DNA from: an uncultured Blastococcus sp. | Lineage (GTDB): Bacteria > Actinomycetota > Actinomycetes > Mycobacteriales > Antricoccaceae | Direction of reading: 5' to 3' | Assembly: GCA_946221975.1 (NCBI GenBank) | Contig: CAMIGT010000037.1 | Span: forward strand, 1-8,338 | Length of the DNA: 8,338 nt | In this document: positions 1 through 7,064 of the stretch, piece by piece | Position numbering within the stretch: position 1 is the stretch's first letter | Layout of the letters: each line of letters opens with the position of its first letter | Notes under the pieces: model-generated | The model's database searches: none | Told to the model about the DNA's origin: nothing | Seen by the model: the letters and a program-made list of their open reading frames with translations, nothing else | Program-made: the position numbers and the translations under genes

Positions 1-26
1 ATCATGCGCGCCCGACGGCGTACTGC
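1..26. other. Downstream edge of the transporter operon
   Basis: Only 26 bases follow the stop of the last ATPase gene. I see no hairpin or T-run here, so whether the operon ends or continues into another gene is undecided. Confidence 0.5.
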
Positions 27-1169
27 TCAGGAGGTCAGCTGGGTGGCCAGCAGGTCCGGCTGTACCCGGTCGCGATGCTCGTGCGCGGCAACGGCCTCAC
101 TCGCGAGGTCGGTGGCGGGGAAGTGGCACGCGGCCAACCGACCGCCGCCCATGTCAACCAGCGGCGGTTCCTCGACCGCGCACTTCTCCTGCGCCTTCCA
201 GCAGCGGGTGCGGAACCGGCATCCCGAGGGCGGGTGAATCGGGCTGGGCACGTCGCCGGTGAGGATGATGCGTTCACGCATGCCATCCTCGTTGGGATCG
301 GCCTCGGGAGCCGCCGACAGCAGCGCCATCGTGTAGGGGTGGCGCGGGTTGTTGTAAACCTCGTCGCGCGGCCCGATCTCGACGATCTTGCCGAGGTACA
401 TCACCGCAACGCGGTCGGAGATGTGCCGTACGACGGACAGGTCGTGCGCGATGAAGCAGTACGCCAGTCCCAGCTCCTCCTGCAGATCCTCCAGCAGGTT
501 GACCACGCCGGCCTGCACCGACACGTCCAGCGCGGACACGGGCTCGTCGAGCACGATCAGCTTGGGGTTGAGCGCGAGAGCGCGCGCGACACCGATGCGC
601 TGGCGCTGACCGCCGGAGAACTCGTGCCCGTAGCGGTTGCGGTGCTCGGGCTTGAGCCCGACGAGCTCGAGTAGCTCACCGACGCGCTTGCGCGTGTCGA
701 TGTTCTTCACCCCGTGGATCTCGAACGGCTCGGTGAGGATGTCGTTGATCGTCCAGCGCGGGTTCAGCGAGGCGTACGGATCCTGAAACACGATCTGCAT
801 GTCGCGGCGGATCGGACGCATCTCGTTGGCTGACAGCCCGGTCAGCTCACGGCCTTCGAACTTCACGCTGCCGGAGGTCGGGCGGTGCAGCTGCAACACG
901 GCGCGACCCGTCGTTGTCTTGCCGCAGCCGGACTCGCCCACGAGACCGAGGGTTTCGCCCGCCTTGATGTCAAACGAGACACCGGCAACCGCGTGCACCG
1001 TCTCCTGCGCACGCCGGAACAGCCCGCCCTTGCCGACGGGGAACTCCATCACGAGATCCTCGACCTGCAGCAGCGGCTCGCCACTGACGGCGTGCTTCGG
1101 CTCGGTGCCGGCAGGCTCGGCCAGCGTGGCTTGTTCCGGGGACTGGTGCTTGGGTATCGACTCGGTCAT
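27..1169 (-). CDS. Peptide-type ABC importer, second ATPase (OppF/DppF family)
   Basis: This 380-residue cytoplasmic ATPase is expected to pair with the ATPase encoded just upstream and power import of peptides or similar ligands. Visible motifs in order are Walker A GESGCGKT (78-85), Q-loop glutamine 129 in [11 protein letters not shown], signature SGGQRQR (185-191), Walker B LIVLDE (204-209) and the switch histidine 242. The C-terminal oligopeptide-transporter domain follows (about 260-350), with four cysteines at 317, 323, 330 and 348. Related transporter ATPases use such a set for an iron-sulfur cluster; that role here is inference. The reading frame stays open much farther upstream, but the ATG at 1169 is chosen because GAGGAGG (1174-1180) sits 4 bases before it and it makes an ATGA overlap with the preceding gene. 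Residues 1-30 are a low-conservation lead-in. It is the last operon gene seen; whether more genes follow lies beyond base 1. Confidence 0.95.
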   Translation of the reverse strand: MTESIPKHQSPEQATLAEPAGTEPKHAVSGEPLLQVEDLVMEFPVGKGGLFRRAQETVHAVAGVSFDIKAGETLGLVGESGCGKTTTGRAVLQLHRPTSGSVKFEGRELTGLSANEMRPIRRDMQIVFQDPYASLNPRWTINDILTEPFEIHGVKNIDTRKRVGELLELVGLKPEHRNRYGHEFSGGQRQRIGVARALALNPKLIVLDEPVSALDVSVQAGVVNLLEDLQEELGLAYCFIAHDLSVVRHISDRVAVMYLGKIVEIGPRDEVYNNPRHPYTMALLSAAPEADPNEDGMRERIILTGDVPSPIHPPSGCRFRTRCWKAQEKCAVEEPPLVDMGGGRLAACHFPATDLASEAVAAHEHRDRVQPDLLATQLTS

Positions 1170-2299
1170 CGAGCCTCCTCGTTGCTCGCGACGAACGCTT
1201 CGGCCGCAGCTGCTTGTTCTTGCTCGGCTGCCGCCTGCTCCTCGGCTTCGGCCGCGACGGCGTCGACGCGCGTGACCTCGTCCCAGAAGAGGCACCGCGA
1301 CTTGTGCGTCGGGCCGTCGACGTCGACCAGCGGCGGTTCGGCGTCGTTGCAGACCTCGCGCGCCATGTAGCACCGTGGAGCGAAGGTGCACCCGGGCGCG
1401 ATGTTGATCAACGACGGGGGAGCACCGGGGATCGGGGTCAGCCGCGTGCCGAGGCCGCCGACCTTCGGGATGGAGCCAATAAGGCCTGCGGTGTAGGGCA
1501 TTCTCGGCTTGCGGAGCACTTCGTGCACCGGGCCGGTCTCGACGATCGTTCCGGCGTACATCACCTGCGCCCGGTCGGTCACCGCGGCGACGACACCGAG
1601 GTCGTGGGTGATGAACATGATCGCCGCGTCCGAGTTTTCCTGCAGCGCCTGCAATGTCTCCAGGATCTGCGCCTGGACGGTCACATCCAGCGCCGTGGTG
1701 GGCTCGTCGGCGATGATCATGCGCGGCTCGTTGATGACCGCCATCGCGATCATGGCGCGCTGGCGCATGCCGCCGGAGAACTCGTGCGGATACTGCTTTG
1801 CGCGGCGGTCCGGCTGCGGGATACCGACGGCCTTCAGCGTCTCGATGACCTTCTCGCGCGCGGCGTCCTTGCTCACGTCGTTGTGTGCGACGTACGCCTC
1901 GGCCAGCTGCCGCCCCACGGTGTGGACTGGGTTCAGCGACGTCATCGGATCCTGGAAGATCATCGCGATCCCGTTTCCGCGGATCTTGCGCTGGTCTTCA
2001 TCGGGCATGCCGATGAGCTCTTTGCCGTCGAACATCACCGACCCGGTGATCTTCGTTGTCCCCGGCAGCAGACCCATCAGCGCCATCGCCGAGACCGACT
2101 TGCCCGATCCCGACTCGCCCACGACGCCGAGCGCCTCACCGGCGCGCAGGTCGAAGGAGACGTTGCGTACGGCGGTGACAAGACCGTCGTCGGTCGGGAA
2201 GCTGACGTTCAGATCGCGTACCGACAGCAGGGCGTCCGCGGTGTGCGGGGCGGTCAGGTCGGCTGCGGCGGTTGCGGTCACTTTCTTTGCTCGAGCCAT
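1166..2299 (-). CDS. Peptide-type ABC importer, first ATPase (OppD/DppD family)
   Basis: A 377-residue ATPase partner of the downstream OppF-like protein. Motifs are Walker A GESGSGKS (61-68), Q-loop glutamine 116 in [11 protein letters not shown], signature SGGMRQR (175-181), Walker B MIIADE (194-199) and switch histidine 232. SGGMRQR is the form typical of the D subunit, while the neighbour has SGGQRQR, so the two are distinguishable. The C-terminal peptide-transporter domain holds cysteines 304, 310, 317 and 336, the same spacing for the first three as in the F protein. Unusually, residues 343-377 form a tail of almost only Ala, Glu and Gln, probably helical, that the family does not need. 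The start is the ATG 2 bases after the permease stop; an upstream extension would run through the permease gene in another frame. The ribosome site is weak (GGGTG-like), which suggests translational coupling to the permease gene. Confidence 0.95.
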   Translation of the reverse strand: MARAKKVTATAAADLTAPHTADALLSVRDLNVSFPTDDGLVTAVRNVSFDLRAGEALGVVGESGSGKSVSAMALMGLLPGTTKITGSVMFDGKELIGMPDEDQRKIRGNGIAMIFQDPMTSLNPVHTVGRQLAEAYVAHNDVSKDAAREKVIETLKAVGIPQPDRRAKQYPHEFSGGMRQRAMIAMAVINEPRMIIADEPTTALDVTVQAQILETLQALQENSDAAIMFITHDLGVVAAVTDRAQVMYAGTIVETGPVHEVLRKPRMPYTAGLIGSIPKVGGLGTRLTPIPGAPPSLINIAPGCTFAPRCYMAREVCNDAEPPLVDVDGPTHKSRCLFWDEVTRVDAVAAEAEEQAAAEQEQAAAAEAFVASNEEAR

Positions 2300-2301
2300 G
2301 G

Positions 2302-3282
2302 TTATGCACGCACCCGGTTCTGGCGCGGGTCGAGCGCGTCGCGCAACCCGTCGCCGATGAAGTTGACGCAGAGGCTGATCAGCACGATGAACAGCAGCGG
2401 GATCCAGAAGAGGATCGCCTGCGGTGTCGGCAGATAGCCTTGCGTCTGGTTGATGAGCAGGCCCAGCGAGGTGTCGGGCGGCTGGACGCCGAGCCCGATG
2501 AACGACAGGGCTGCCTCCAGCAGCACGGCCTGCGCGATGGTCAGGGTTGTGTTCACGATGATGACATCGGATGTGTTGGGCACGATGTGCTTGAACACGA
2601 TGCGCGCGTTCGAGCCGCCCAGGGCGCGAGCAGACTCGACAAACTCCTTCTCGCGCAGCGAGAGCACCATGCCGCGGATCACCCGGGCCAGCGTCATCCA
2701 GTTGGTGAGCCCCAAGAACATGGCGACCCAGAACCAGCTGCCCTCGAAGTACACGACCATGACGCCGACGACCACGACGGACGGCAGCATCAGGTTCAGC
2801 TCGAGGAACCGGTTGACCAGTGAGTCGACCCACCCGCCGTAGAACCCGGCGATCGCGCCGAGCGTCACGCCGATCACGGTGGCGACGATCGCGACGACGA
2901 TCGAGATGAACAGCGAGTACTGCGTGCCGGCCATGATCATCGCCAGCATGTCCTTGCCCAGGCGCTCAGTTCCAAACGGGTGCTCGGCCGAGGGTGGCAG
3001 CAGGCTTCCGTAGTCGGGGTTGATGCCTTTGGTCCAGATCAGCGGACCCACGAAGGCGAACAGCACCAGTGCGATGAACACGATCGTTGCCGTCATGGCC
3101 AGGCGGTGGCGCAGGAAGCGCCGCAGCACCATCTTGCCGCGGCTGCGCGCCTCGACGGTGAACTCGCGGTCGCCAGGGCCCTCCGGGGGGAGGGGAGCGG
3201 TGGCCTGGTCTTCGGTCAGGTCGACATCCTCGAGATACCGGCGGTTGTCCCGCTCGGTCTCGACTGCATCTTGATCAGTCAA
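2302..3282 (-). CDS. Peptide-type ABC importer permease C (DppC/OppC family)
   Basis: This 326-residue inner-membrane permease forms the channel together with the B permease. A long, acidic cytoplasmic N-terminus (1-58) precedes the first membrane segment (about 61-83). HPFGTERLGKD (101-111) is the hallmark of the C subunit. Further hydrophobic stretches lie near 122-148, 163-180, 183-200, 238-258 and 288-310. The EAA coupling loop that docks on the ATPases is at 213-236 (EFVESARALGGS onward), followed by ALSFIGLGVQPPDTSLG (258-274), also typical. The start is an uncommon TTG: it gives an 8-base overlap with the B permease stop and has GAGG 7 bases upstream. The next in-frame ATG, residue 51, would remove most of the N-terminus but leave the membrane domain whole, so it remains a weaker alternative. 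The C-terminus DALDPRQ is normal for the family. Confidence 0.94.
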   Translation of the reverse strand: MTDQDAVETERDNRRYLEDVDLTEDQATAPLPPEGPGDREFTVEARSRGKMVLRRFLRHRLAMTATIVFIALVLFAFVGPLIWTKGINPDYGSLLPPSAEHPFGTERLGKDMLAMIMAGTQYSLFISIVVAIVATVIGVTLGAIAGFYGGWVDSLVNRFLELNLMLPSVVVVGVMVVYFEGSWFWVAMFLGLTNWMTLARVIRGMVLSLREKEFVESARALGGSNARIVFKHIVPNTSDVIIVNTTLTIAQAVLLEAALSFIGLGVQPPDTSLGLLINQTQGYLPTPQAILFWIPLLFIVLISLCVNFIGDGLRDALDPRQNRVRA

Positions 3283-4288
3283 GGCGAATCCTCGGGTCCA
3301 GGACGGTGTAGATGATGTCCGCGATCAGGTTGAAGATGATGATGAAGACTGCGGTGACGAGCAGCCAGGCCATGATGACGTTGAACTCTTTGAGTCTGAC
3401 GTACTTCACGAGCTGATAGCCCATGCCCTGCCAGCCGAATACCGTCTCGGTGATGATCGCGCCGGAAAACACCTGGCCCAGTTGCAAGGTCGCGACGGTG
3501 ATCACCGGGATGAGCGCGTTACGGAACGCGTGCCGCATGATCACCTGTCCGCGCTTGAGGCCTTTGGCCCGGGCGGTTCGCACGTAGTCGGCGTTCAACA
3601 CCTCCAGCATGGAAGCGCGCTGGAATCGGGCGAACGTGGCAAACGAGATCGCCAGCAGCGACAGGGTCGGGAGCAGATAGACGCCGACGAACTGGACGAA
3701 CTGCTCGCCGAAGCTGCCCTCGAACCCGTTCACCGGATACCCGGCTGTCTGGATCCACCGGCTGCCGCCGATCGATTCAAGCCAGTCGTTGAAGCGGATG
3801 CCCACGATCTTCAGGATGACCGCGATGCAAAACAGCGGCATCGAGAACATCAGGAAGGTGAAGCCAGTGATCGTGTAGTCAAACAGCGAGTACTGGCGTA
3901 CGGCGCTGATCACGCCGATCACCATGCCCAGGATGATCGCGAGCACGGTCGCGATGATGACCAGGCGCAAGGTGATGCCGAGCGATCGCAGGATGAGCGG
4001 TTGAACCTCGATAGGGCTTTGTCCTGGGTTCACCGTCTTGCCCCAGTCGCCGGTGATGAAGTTGGTCAGCCAGCCCCAGTACCGCTCGAGGAACGGTTCT
4101 TTCAGGCCGGCCCGATCGTAGGCGGCGGCGATCGCCGCCTCGGCGCCGTTGGGGTTTCGCTGACGCTGGCCCTCGGCCCAGGCGGCGATCGGGTCGCCGA
4201 GCAGCTGGACGAGGCCGTAACAGATGAAGGACGCGACGAAAAGCAGGACTAGTGAGATTGCTAGCCGGCGCAGGATGTAGCGAAGCAT
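3275..4288 (-). CDS. Peptide-type ABC importer permease B (DppB/OppB family)
   Basis: A 337-residue inner-membrane permease, partner of the C permease. MLRYILRRLAISLVLLF is the usual start of the family, running straight into the first membrane segment (about 9-30). An extracytoplasmic domain follows (31-100, with LGDPIAAW at 30-37), then membrane segments near 103-128, 140-162, 200-222, 262-283 and 304-328. The EAA loop is at 234-260 (YVRTARAKGLKRGQ onward). ETVFGWQGMG (281-290) and the final LDPRIRL are strongly conserved family features. The frame is open to 4363, but the ATG at 4288 is preferred because GGAG lies 7 bases upstream and the protein then begins as in its homologues. Residues 165-200 form a longer periplasmic-side loop than a minimal permease needs, a common variation. 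The gene is separated from the binding-protein gene by 141 bases with two hairpins. Confidence 0.94.
   Translation of the reverse strand: MLRYILRRLAISLVLLFVASFICYGLVQLLGDPIAAWAEGQRQRNPNGAEAAIAAAYDRAGLKEPFLERYWGWLTNFITGDWGKTVNPGQSPIEVQPLILRSLGITLRLVIIATVLAIILGMVIGVISAVRQYSLFDYTITGFTFLMFSMPLFCIAVILKIVGIRFNDWLESIGGSRWIQTAGYPVNGFEGSFGEQFVQFVGVYLLPTLSLLAISFATFARFQRASMLEVLNADYVRTARAKGLKRGQVIMRHAFRNALIPVITVATLQLGQVFSGAIITETVFGWQGMGYQLVKYVRLKEFNVIMAWLLVTAVFIIIFNLIADIIYTVLDPRIRLD
3288..3294 (-). promoter_or_regulatory. Ribosome binding site supporting the TTG start of permease C
   Basis: Read on the minus strand this is CGAGGAT, inside the last codons of permease B and 7 bases from TTG. It is a good match to the anti-Shine-Dalgarno sequence and is the main reason for accepting a TTG start at 3282. 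Confidence 0.6.
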
Positions 4289-4364
4289 TAATACGCTCCA
4301 AGATCTTCGGGCAGACAGCGGCGCTGAACGGCCGACGCCCGCACCAAGGTGGTATGCGTACACC

Positions 4365-4401
4365 GGCCGCTCGGGATAGGGCGCACCTATCCCGAGCGGC
4401 C
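4365..4401 (-). other. Intercistronic hairpin, perfect 16-bp stem
   Basis: Arms 4365-4380 (GGCCGCTCGGGATAGG) and 4386-4401 are perfect reverse complements around a 5-base loop, mostly G-C pairs. It lies in the 141-base gap between the binding-protein gene and permease B. No U-run follows on the minus strand, so it is not a standard intrinsic terminator. In many binding-protein operons a hairpin here protects the 3' end of the binding-protein message or causes partial termination or processing, which raises binding protein over channel. That role is inferred; the structure is directly visible. Confidence 0.85.
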
Positions 4402-4405
4402 AGCG

Positions 4406-4429
4406 CCACGCGTGCGCACTACCGCGTGG
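4406..4429 (-). other. Second intercistronic hairpin adjoining the binding-protein stop
   Basis: Arms CCACGCG (4406-4412) and CGCGTGG (4423-4429) enclose a 10-base loop that itself contains the palindrome TGCGCA. The structure starts directly after the TAA stop at 4430-4432 and sits 4 bases from the larger 16-bp hairpin, so the two would form a tandem structured 3' end. It has a shorter stem and weaker evidence than its neighbour. Confidence 0.6.
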
Positions 4430-6232
4430 TTACTCCATTTCCCACAGGTAGGCGTTCCACAGCACGCCACCGGAGACACCGGCGTAGGTCAGCACCGGCT
4501 TGAGGGTGTCGACCTGCGCCACCATGTCGCTGAACTGGTACAGCGGAATCGAGTGCAGATCCTCCGCCATAGCCTCGTCCATGGTCTTCAGGTACTCATC
4601 CAGCTTGGCCGGATCGAGCTCCTGAAGGGCCTTCTCACCGGCCTCGTCGAACTTCTCGCTCGAGTAGTTGTTGTAGTTCGAGCCGCCGTCGGTGGTGTAG
4701 TTCGCAACCGAGGAGGTCTTGAACGGGTTACCCACCCACGCGAAGAGAGCCGTGTCGAAGTCGCTCGCCGGCAGACGCTCGGAGTTGAAGTTCTCCGCGA
4801 CGTCGTCGGTGATCTGGATTCCGGCCTCGGCGCACGAGGCGGCGACCAGCTGCGAGATGTTGGCGCGGTTGTCGACGATCTTGTGGCCGAGGCGGAAGCT
4901 GGCCTTCTGGCCGTTCAGCTCGTACACACCGTCGGCGCCCATCGTCCAGCCCGCATCCTCAAGGGTCTTCTTGGCCGCGTCGATGTCCTTGGTCTTGTAG
5001 TCGGCGTAGAGATCCTCGTAGCCATCCTCGTCCGGCATGAACATGAACGAGCCAAGCGGGACCGTATCCGGGTTCACGTCGGCGACGAGCTTGTCGACGA
5101 TCTCCTGACGATCAACGCACTGGAAGACGGCCTTGCGAAGAGCCTTGCCCGACTCGCCCTGGAAGATCGGCAGGTCCATGTTGAAGTCGATGTGCTCGTA
5201 GGTCAGACCGGCGTACGCGTTGAAGATGACTCCCTCAAGGCCGCGCAGCTGCTGCGCCGCGGCGCCGTCAGGCTGCGGCTGGATGACCTGAACTTCCTGG
5301 TTCTGCAGCGCCTGAATCTGGGTCTGCGCGCCGAACAGCGCCTTCAGCACCAGCTTCTGCGGCCCGGCCTTACCGGCCCAGTAGTCCTCGTTGGCAGTCA
5401 GCACGACCTGCTCGGGCGAAGCCGACTCGATCTTGTACGGACCGGCCGAGAGCGCGGCGTCGAGGTTGTAGCCCTCGAACAGCGTGCGGTACTGCTCAGC
5501 GAAGGCCAGCAGCTCCGGCGAGCTGTCGTCCTTGGTAAACGACGTGACGTCGACGCCGCCAGCGGCCTCCTCGACGATATGCGCCGGCTCCAGGAACGCG
5601 AACAGCGACTTGTAGTCCGGGTACGGCGTGTCGTACGTCGTCTTGATGGTCTTGCCGTCTGGGCCGTCGGTGCACTCCGGGGCCTGCATCTGCTCATAGC
5701 CCGAGGTGCCCGCAGGGTCGAACGCGGGTACCGCCTCGCCGGTCTCGCCGGGCGCCGTACTCGCTGACGCGCTCTTGAGCCAGTCGAGGTAGAAGTCCTT
5801 GCAGCTCACCGGCTGACCGTCGGACCAGGTGGCTTCTTCCTTGATCTTGTATTCGACGACCTGCGGATCTTCACTGGTCATCTCGACCGACTCCATGAGA
5901 TCGCCGTCCATGCAGACGTTCTCATCGCCGTCGACCAGGAAGGCCGAGGGCTGCACCAGGGTCGTGACGCCTGAGTTGGCGAAGCTGTTGGACTGACCGG
6001 TGTCGTTGTTGTACGCGTTGGGGATTTCCTCCACCGCCACCACGATCTCGTCAGTTTTCTTGACGTCGGTGGGACGCTCGAAGGCGCTGTTTTCGCCTTC
6101 CGGGCACATCTGGCCGGTTTCTCCGCCCCCTTCCGATGATCCATCGCTGGTGCTCGCGGTGGAACATCCCGCAAGCATCGCCGCCGAGAAGGCGACGGCG
6201 GCCGCAGCGCTACCGATGCGGACTAGTTTCAT
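4430..6232 (-). CDS. Extracellular solute-binding lipoprotein, family 5 (OppA/DppA-like)
   Basis: This 600-residue protein captures the ligand for the importer outside the membrane. A lipoprotein signal covers residues 1-23: basic start MKLVR, Ala-rich core, lipobox LAGC with Cys23 as the lipid anchor. A Ser/Gly/Glu-rich linker (24-42) follows, then the binding domain. WSDGQPVSCKDFYLDW (136-151) is the family 5 signature region, and LSAGPYKIES (261-270) with LTANEDYW (278-285) also fit. The C-terminal part (440-560) has the usual second-lobe pattern ending in IPLYQ (562-566). It is longer than the roughly 535-545 residues of E. coli DppA and OppA, but close to actinobacterial OppA-type lipoproteins. 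Six cysteines besides Cys23 (43, 107, 144, 187, 372, 467) could allow disulfides. The ligand is not deducible: family members bind peptides, but also nickel chelates, haem and sugars. It is the first operon gene. Confidence 0.93.
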   Translation of the reverse strand: MKLVRIGSAAAAVAFSAAMLAGCSTASTSDGSSEGGGETGQMCPEGENSAFERPTDVKKTDEIVVAVEEIPNAYNNDTGQSNSFANSGVTTLVQPSAFLVDGDENVCMDGDLMESVEMTSEDPQVVEYKIKEEATWSDGQPVSCKDFYLDWLKSASASTAPGETGEAVPAFDPAGTSGYEQMQAPECTDGPDGKTIKTTYDTPYPDYKSLFAFLEPAHIVEEAAGGVDVTSFTKDDSSPELLAFAEQYRTLFEGYNLDAALSAGPYKIESASPEQVVLTANEDYWAGKAGPQKLVLKALFGAQTQIQALQNQEVQVIQPQPDGAAAQQLRGLEGVIFNAYAGLTYEHIDFNMDLPIFQGESGKALRKAVFQCVDRQEIVDKLVADVNPDTVPLGSFMFMPDEDGYEDLYADYKTKDIDAAKKTLEDAGWTMGADGVYELNGQKASFRLGHKIVDNRANISQLVAASCAEAGIQITDDVAENFNSERLPASDFDTALFAWVGNPFKTSSVANYTTDGGSNYNNYSSEKFDEAGEKALQELDPAKLDEYLKTMDEAMAEDLHSIPLYQFSDMVAQVDTLKPVLTYAGVSGGVLWNAYLWEME

Positions 6233-6235
6233 GAG

Positions 6236-6243
6236 TTTCCTCC
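6236..6243 (-). promoter_or_regulatory. Strong ribosome binding site for the binding-protein gene
   Basis: On the minus strand this reads GGAGGAAA, with GGAGG ending 6 bases before the ATG at 6232. It decides between that ATG and an in-frame GTG 18 bases upstream (6250), which lacks a comparable site and would add MARRKL before the signal peptide. Confidence 0.8.
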
Positions 6244-6358
6244 GGGCCACGACAAGAAACGGAGGTCCCGAGGTTGTCGGGGTTGAGGTCTCCGGTTCCT
6301 GTGCACGCTTCCCATTCGAGTCGAGTGACCGAATGCGTCCACCATGTGGAATGTGGGA

Positions 6359-6387
6359 AGTTTACACACGGCCAACGGACGGCAAAA
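6359..6387 (-). promoter_or_regulatory. Weak candidate promoter for the transporter operon
   Basis: On the minus strand TGTGTAAACT resembles an extended -10 element (TAAACT, 6359-6364), with TTTTGC 17 bases upstream (6382-6387) as a poor -35. Transcription from here would give a leader of roughly 120 bases before the binding-protein start. High-GC actinomycete promoters are poorly defined, so this is only the best-looking candidate in an otherwise gene-free stretch. Confidence 0.22.
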
Positions 6388-6423
6388 TTCGCGTCACCAC
6401 GCGGCTCCAGACATGTCCCTATC

Positions 6424-6451
6424 GTGAGCGTTCCGTGACCGGATAGTGACC
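6424..6451. repeat. Three GTGA direct repeats, exactly 11 bases apart
   Basis: GTGA begins at 6424, 6435 and 6446; the last two read GTGACC. The 11-base spacing puts the three boxes on the same face of the helix, as expected of a tandem regulator site. They lie about 190-220 bases upstream of the binding-protein start, upstream of the candidate promoter. The boxes are short, so chance is possible. Confidence 0.35.
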
Positions 6452-6656
6452 TGCAACTCGTTGACGTGCGCGGGGGCGCCCGGAGTCTTGGAGTACGCCG
6501 TCCGAGGGCTGTGGTTGCGCTGTGCGATGACGCCGTCTGTAGCGATGCCGCGCACGAATCGCGCATCTCTACCGGGCGGGTCCGCCAGCGGATGGCGGAT
6601 CGTGTCGGGTGTTTTGCGGGGAGGTTCGATCCGTCGACCGCCGGGCTGAGTCACTA

Positions 6657-6679
6657 CAAACCGTCACTGTGACGTTTTG
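6657..6679. repeat. 23-base operator-like inverted repeat
   Basis: Core arms CGTCAC (6662-6667) and GTGACG (6669-6674) flank a single T. After one mismatch the symmetry continues through CAAA (6657-6660) and TTTG (6676-6679). The size and near-perfect symmetry fit a homodimeric regulator site. A short hairpin followed by four T residues on the plus strand could also act as a weak terminator, but no gene ends into it. Confidence 0.45.
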
Positions 6680-6890
6680 CCTGAGGGAAATCACCTGCAG
6701 CGTTGTGGATCACGCTTCACCTGTGGCGCGTGACGGCCGCCACCGCGAAGCCGCATCCGGCTCCGATCGCGTGGCTCCATGTGGGGCGATGCGCCCGGGC
6801 CGCCGGTCTGCGTTTCCGGCCACCTCGCGCCGGGCCGAATCAAGATCTCGGGGCGCCTCGCGCGCCACCTCGAACCGGACGCGCCAGGGT

Positions 6891-6904
6891 CTCGGGCGCC
6901 CGAG
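6891..6904. repeat. 14-bp perfect palindrome next to the large palindrome
   Basis: CTCGGGCGCCCGAG is fully self-complementary. It shares its last base with the 53-base palindrome that follows. It could extend the secondary structure of that site, or be ordinary in GC-rich DNA. Confidence 0.5.
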
Positions 6905-6956
6905 CACATAGCGTTAACTTCCGGTCACCAGGTGACTGGGAATTAACGCTATGTGC
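6904..6956. repeat. 53-base near-perfect palindrome, candidate recombination site
   Basis: Outer arms GCACATAGCGTTAA (6904-6917) and its exact complement (6943-6956) are 14 bp. Inner arms GTCACC (6924-6929) and GGTGAC (6931-6936) surround a single central A at 6930. Between them, all positions pair except one C/A mismatch (6918/6942), counting two G-T pairs. No T-run follows on either strand and no gene ends nearby, so a terminator is unlikely. It lies about 395 bases before the recombinase start. The symmetric layout around a short centre fits a binding site for paired recombinase subunits or an element end, but the function is inferred. Confidence 0.85.
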
Positions 6957-7043
6957 ATCGCCAGCTCGGGATCTGCCGGCCAATGCAACGCGAGTTCGAG
7001 TCGCCGGCGGCCGTATGCCAAGCCCGCTACCTCAACGTACGGG

Positions 7044-7064
7044 TAACGCCGATAATCGGCATTA
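7044..7064. repeat. 21-base inverted repeat with AT-rich flank
   Basis: GCCGAT (7048-7053) and ATCGGC (7055-7060) flank one A. After a C/A mismatch the symmetry continues with TAA/TTA (7044-7046 and 7062-7064). The surrounding DNA is poorer in GC than the rest of the window, and TAACGC within it recurs in the nearby palindrome. A recombinase or regulator site is possible. Confidence 0.45.

Noticed and set aside
1214..2437. A 407-codon open frame on the plus strand opposite the D ATPase
   Set aside because: It is antisense to a gene with complete ATPase motifs; the His/Arg/Asp-rich translation is typical of a shadow frame in high-GC DNA.
4349..5767. A 472-codon open frame on the plus strand opposite the binding-protein gene
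   Set aside because: It is the antisense shadow of a gene with clear domains and signal peptide. The translation is rich in Leu, Val and Arg, shows no recognisable domain, and has no supporting start context.
6267..6281. Short inverted repeat CCCGA/TCGGG in the operon leader
   Set aside because: A 5-bp stem with a 5-base loop is expected by chance in DNA this rich in GC, and no riboswitch pattern accompanies it.
6623..6632. GGTTCGATCC, resembling a tRNA T-loop, a common integration target
   Set aside because: The flanking bases do not form a 5-bp T-stem, and no anticodon or D arm is present upstream, so there is neither a tRNA nor a clear tRNA fragment.
6904..6956. Reading the 53-base palindrome as a bidirectional terminator
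   Set aside because: No T-run follows on either strand and no gene ends nearby; the two flanking genes diverge from this region.
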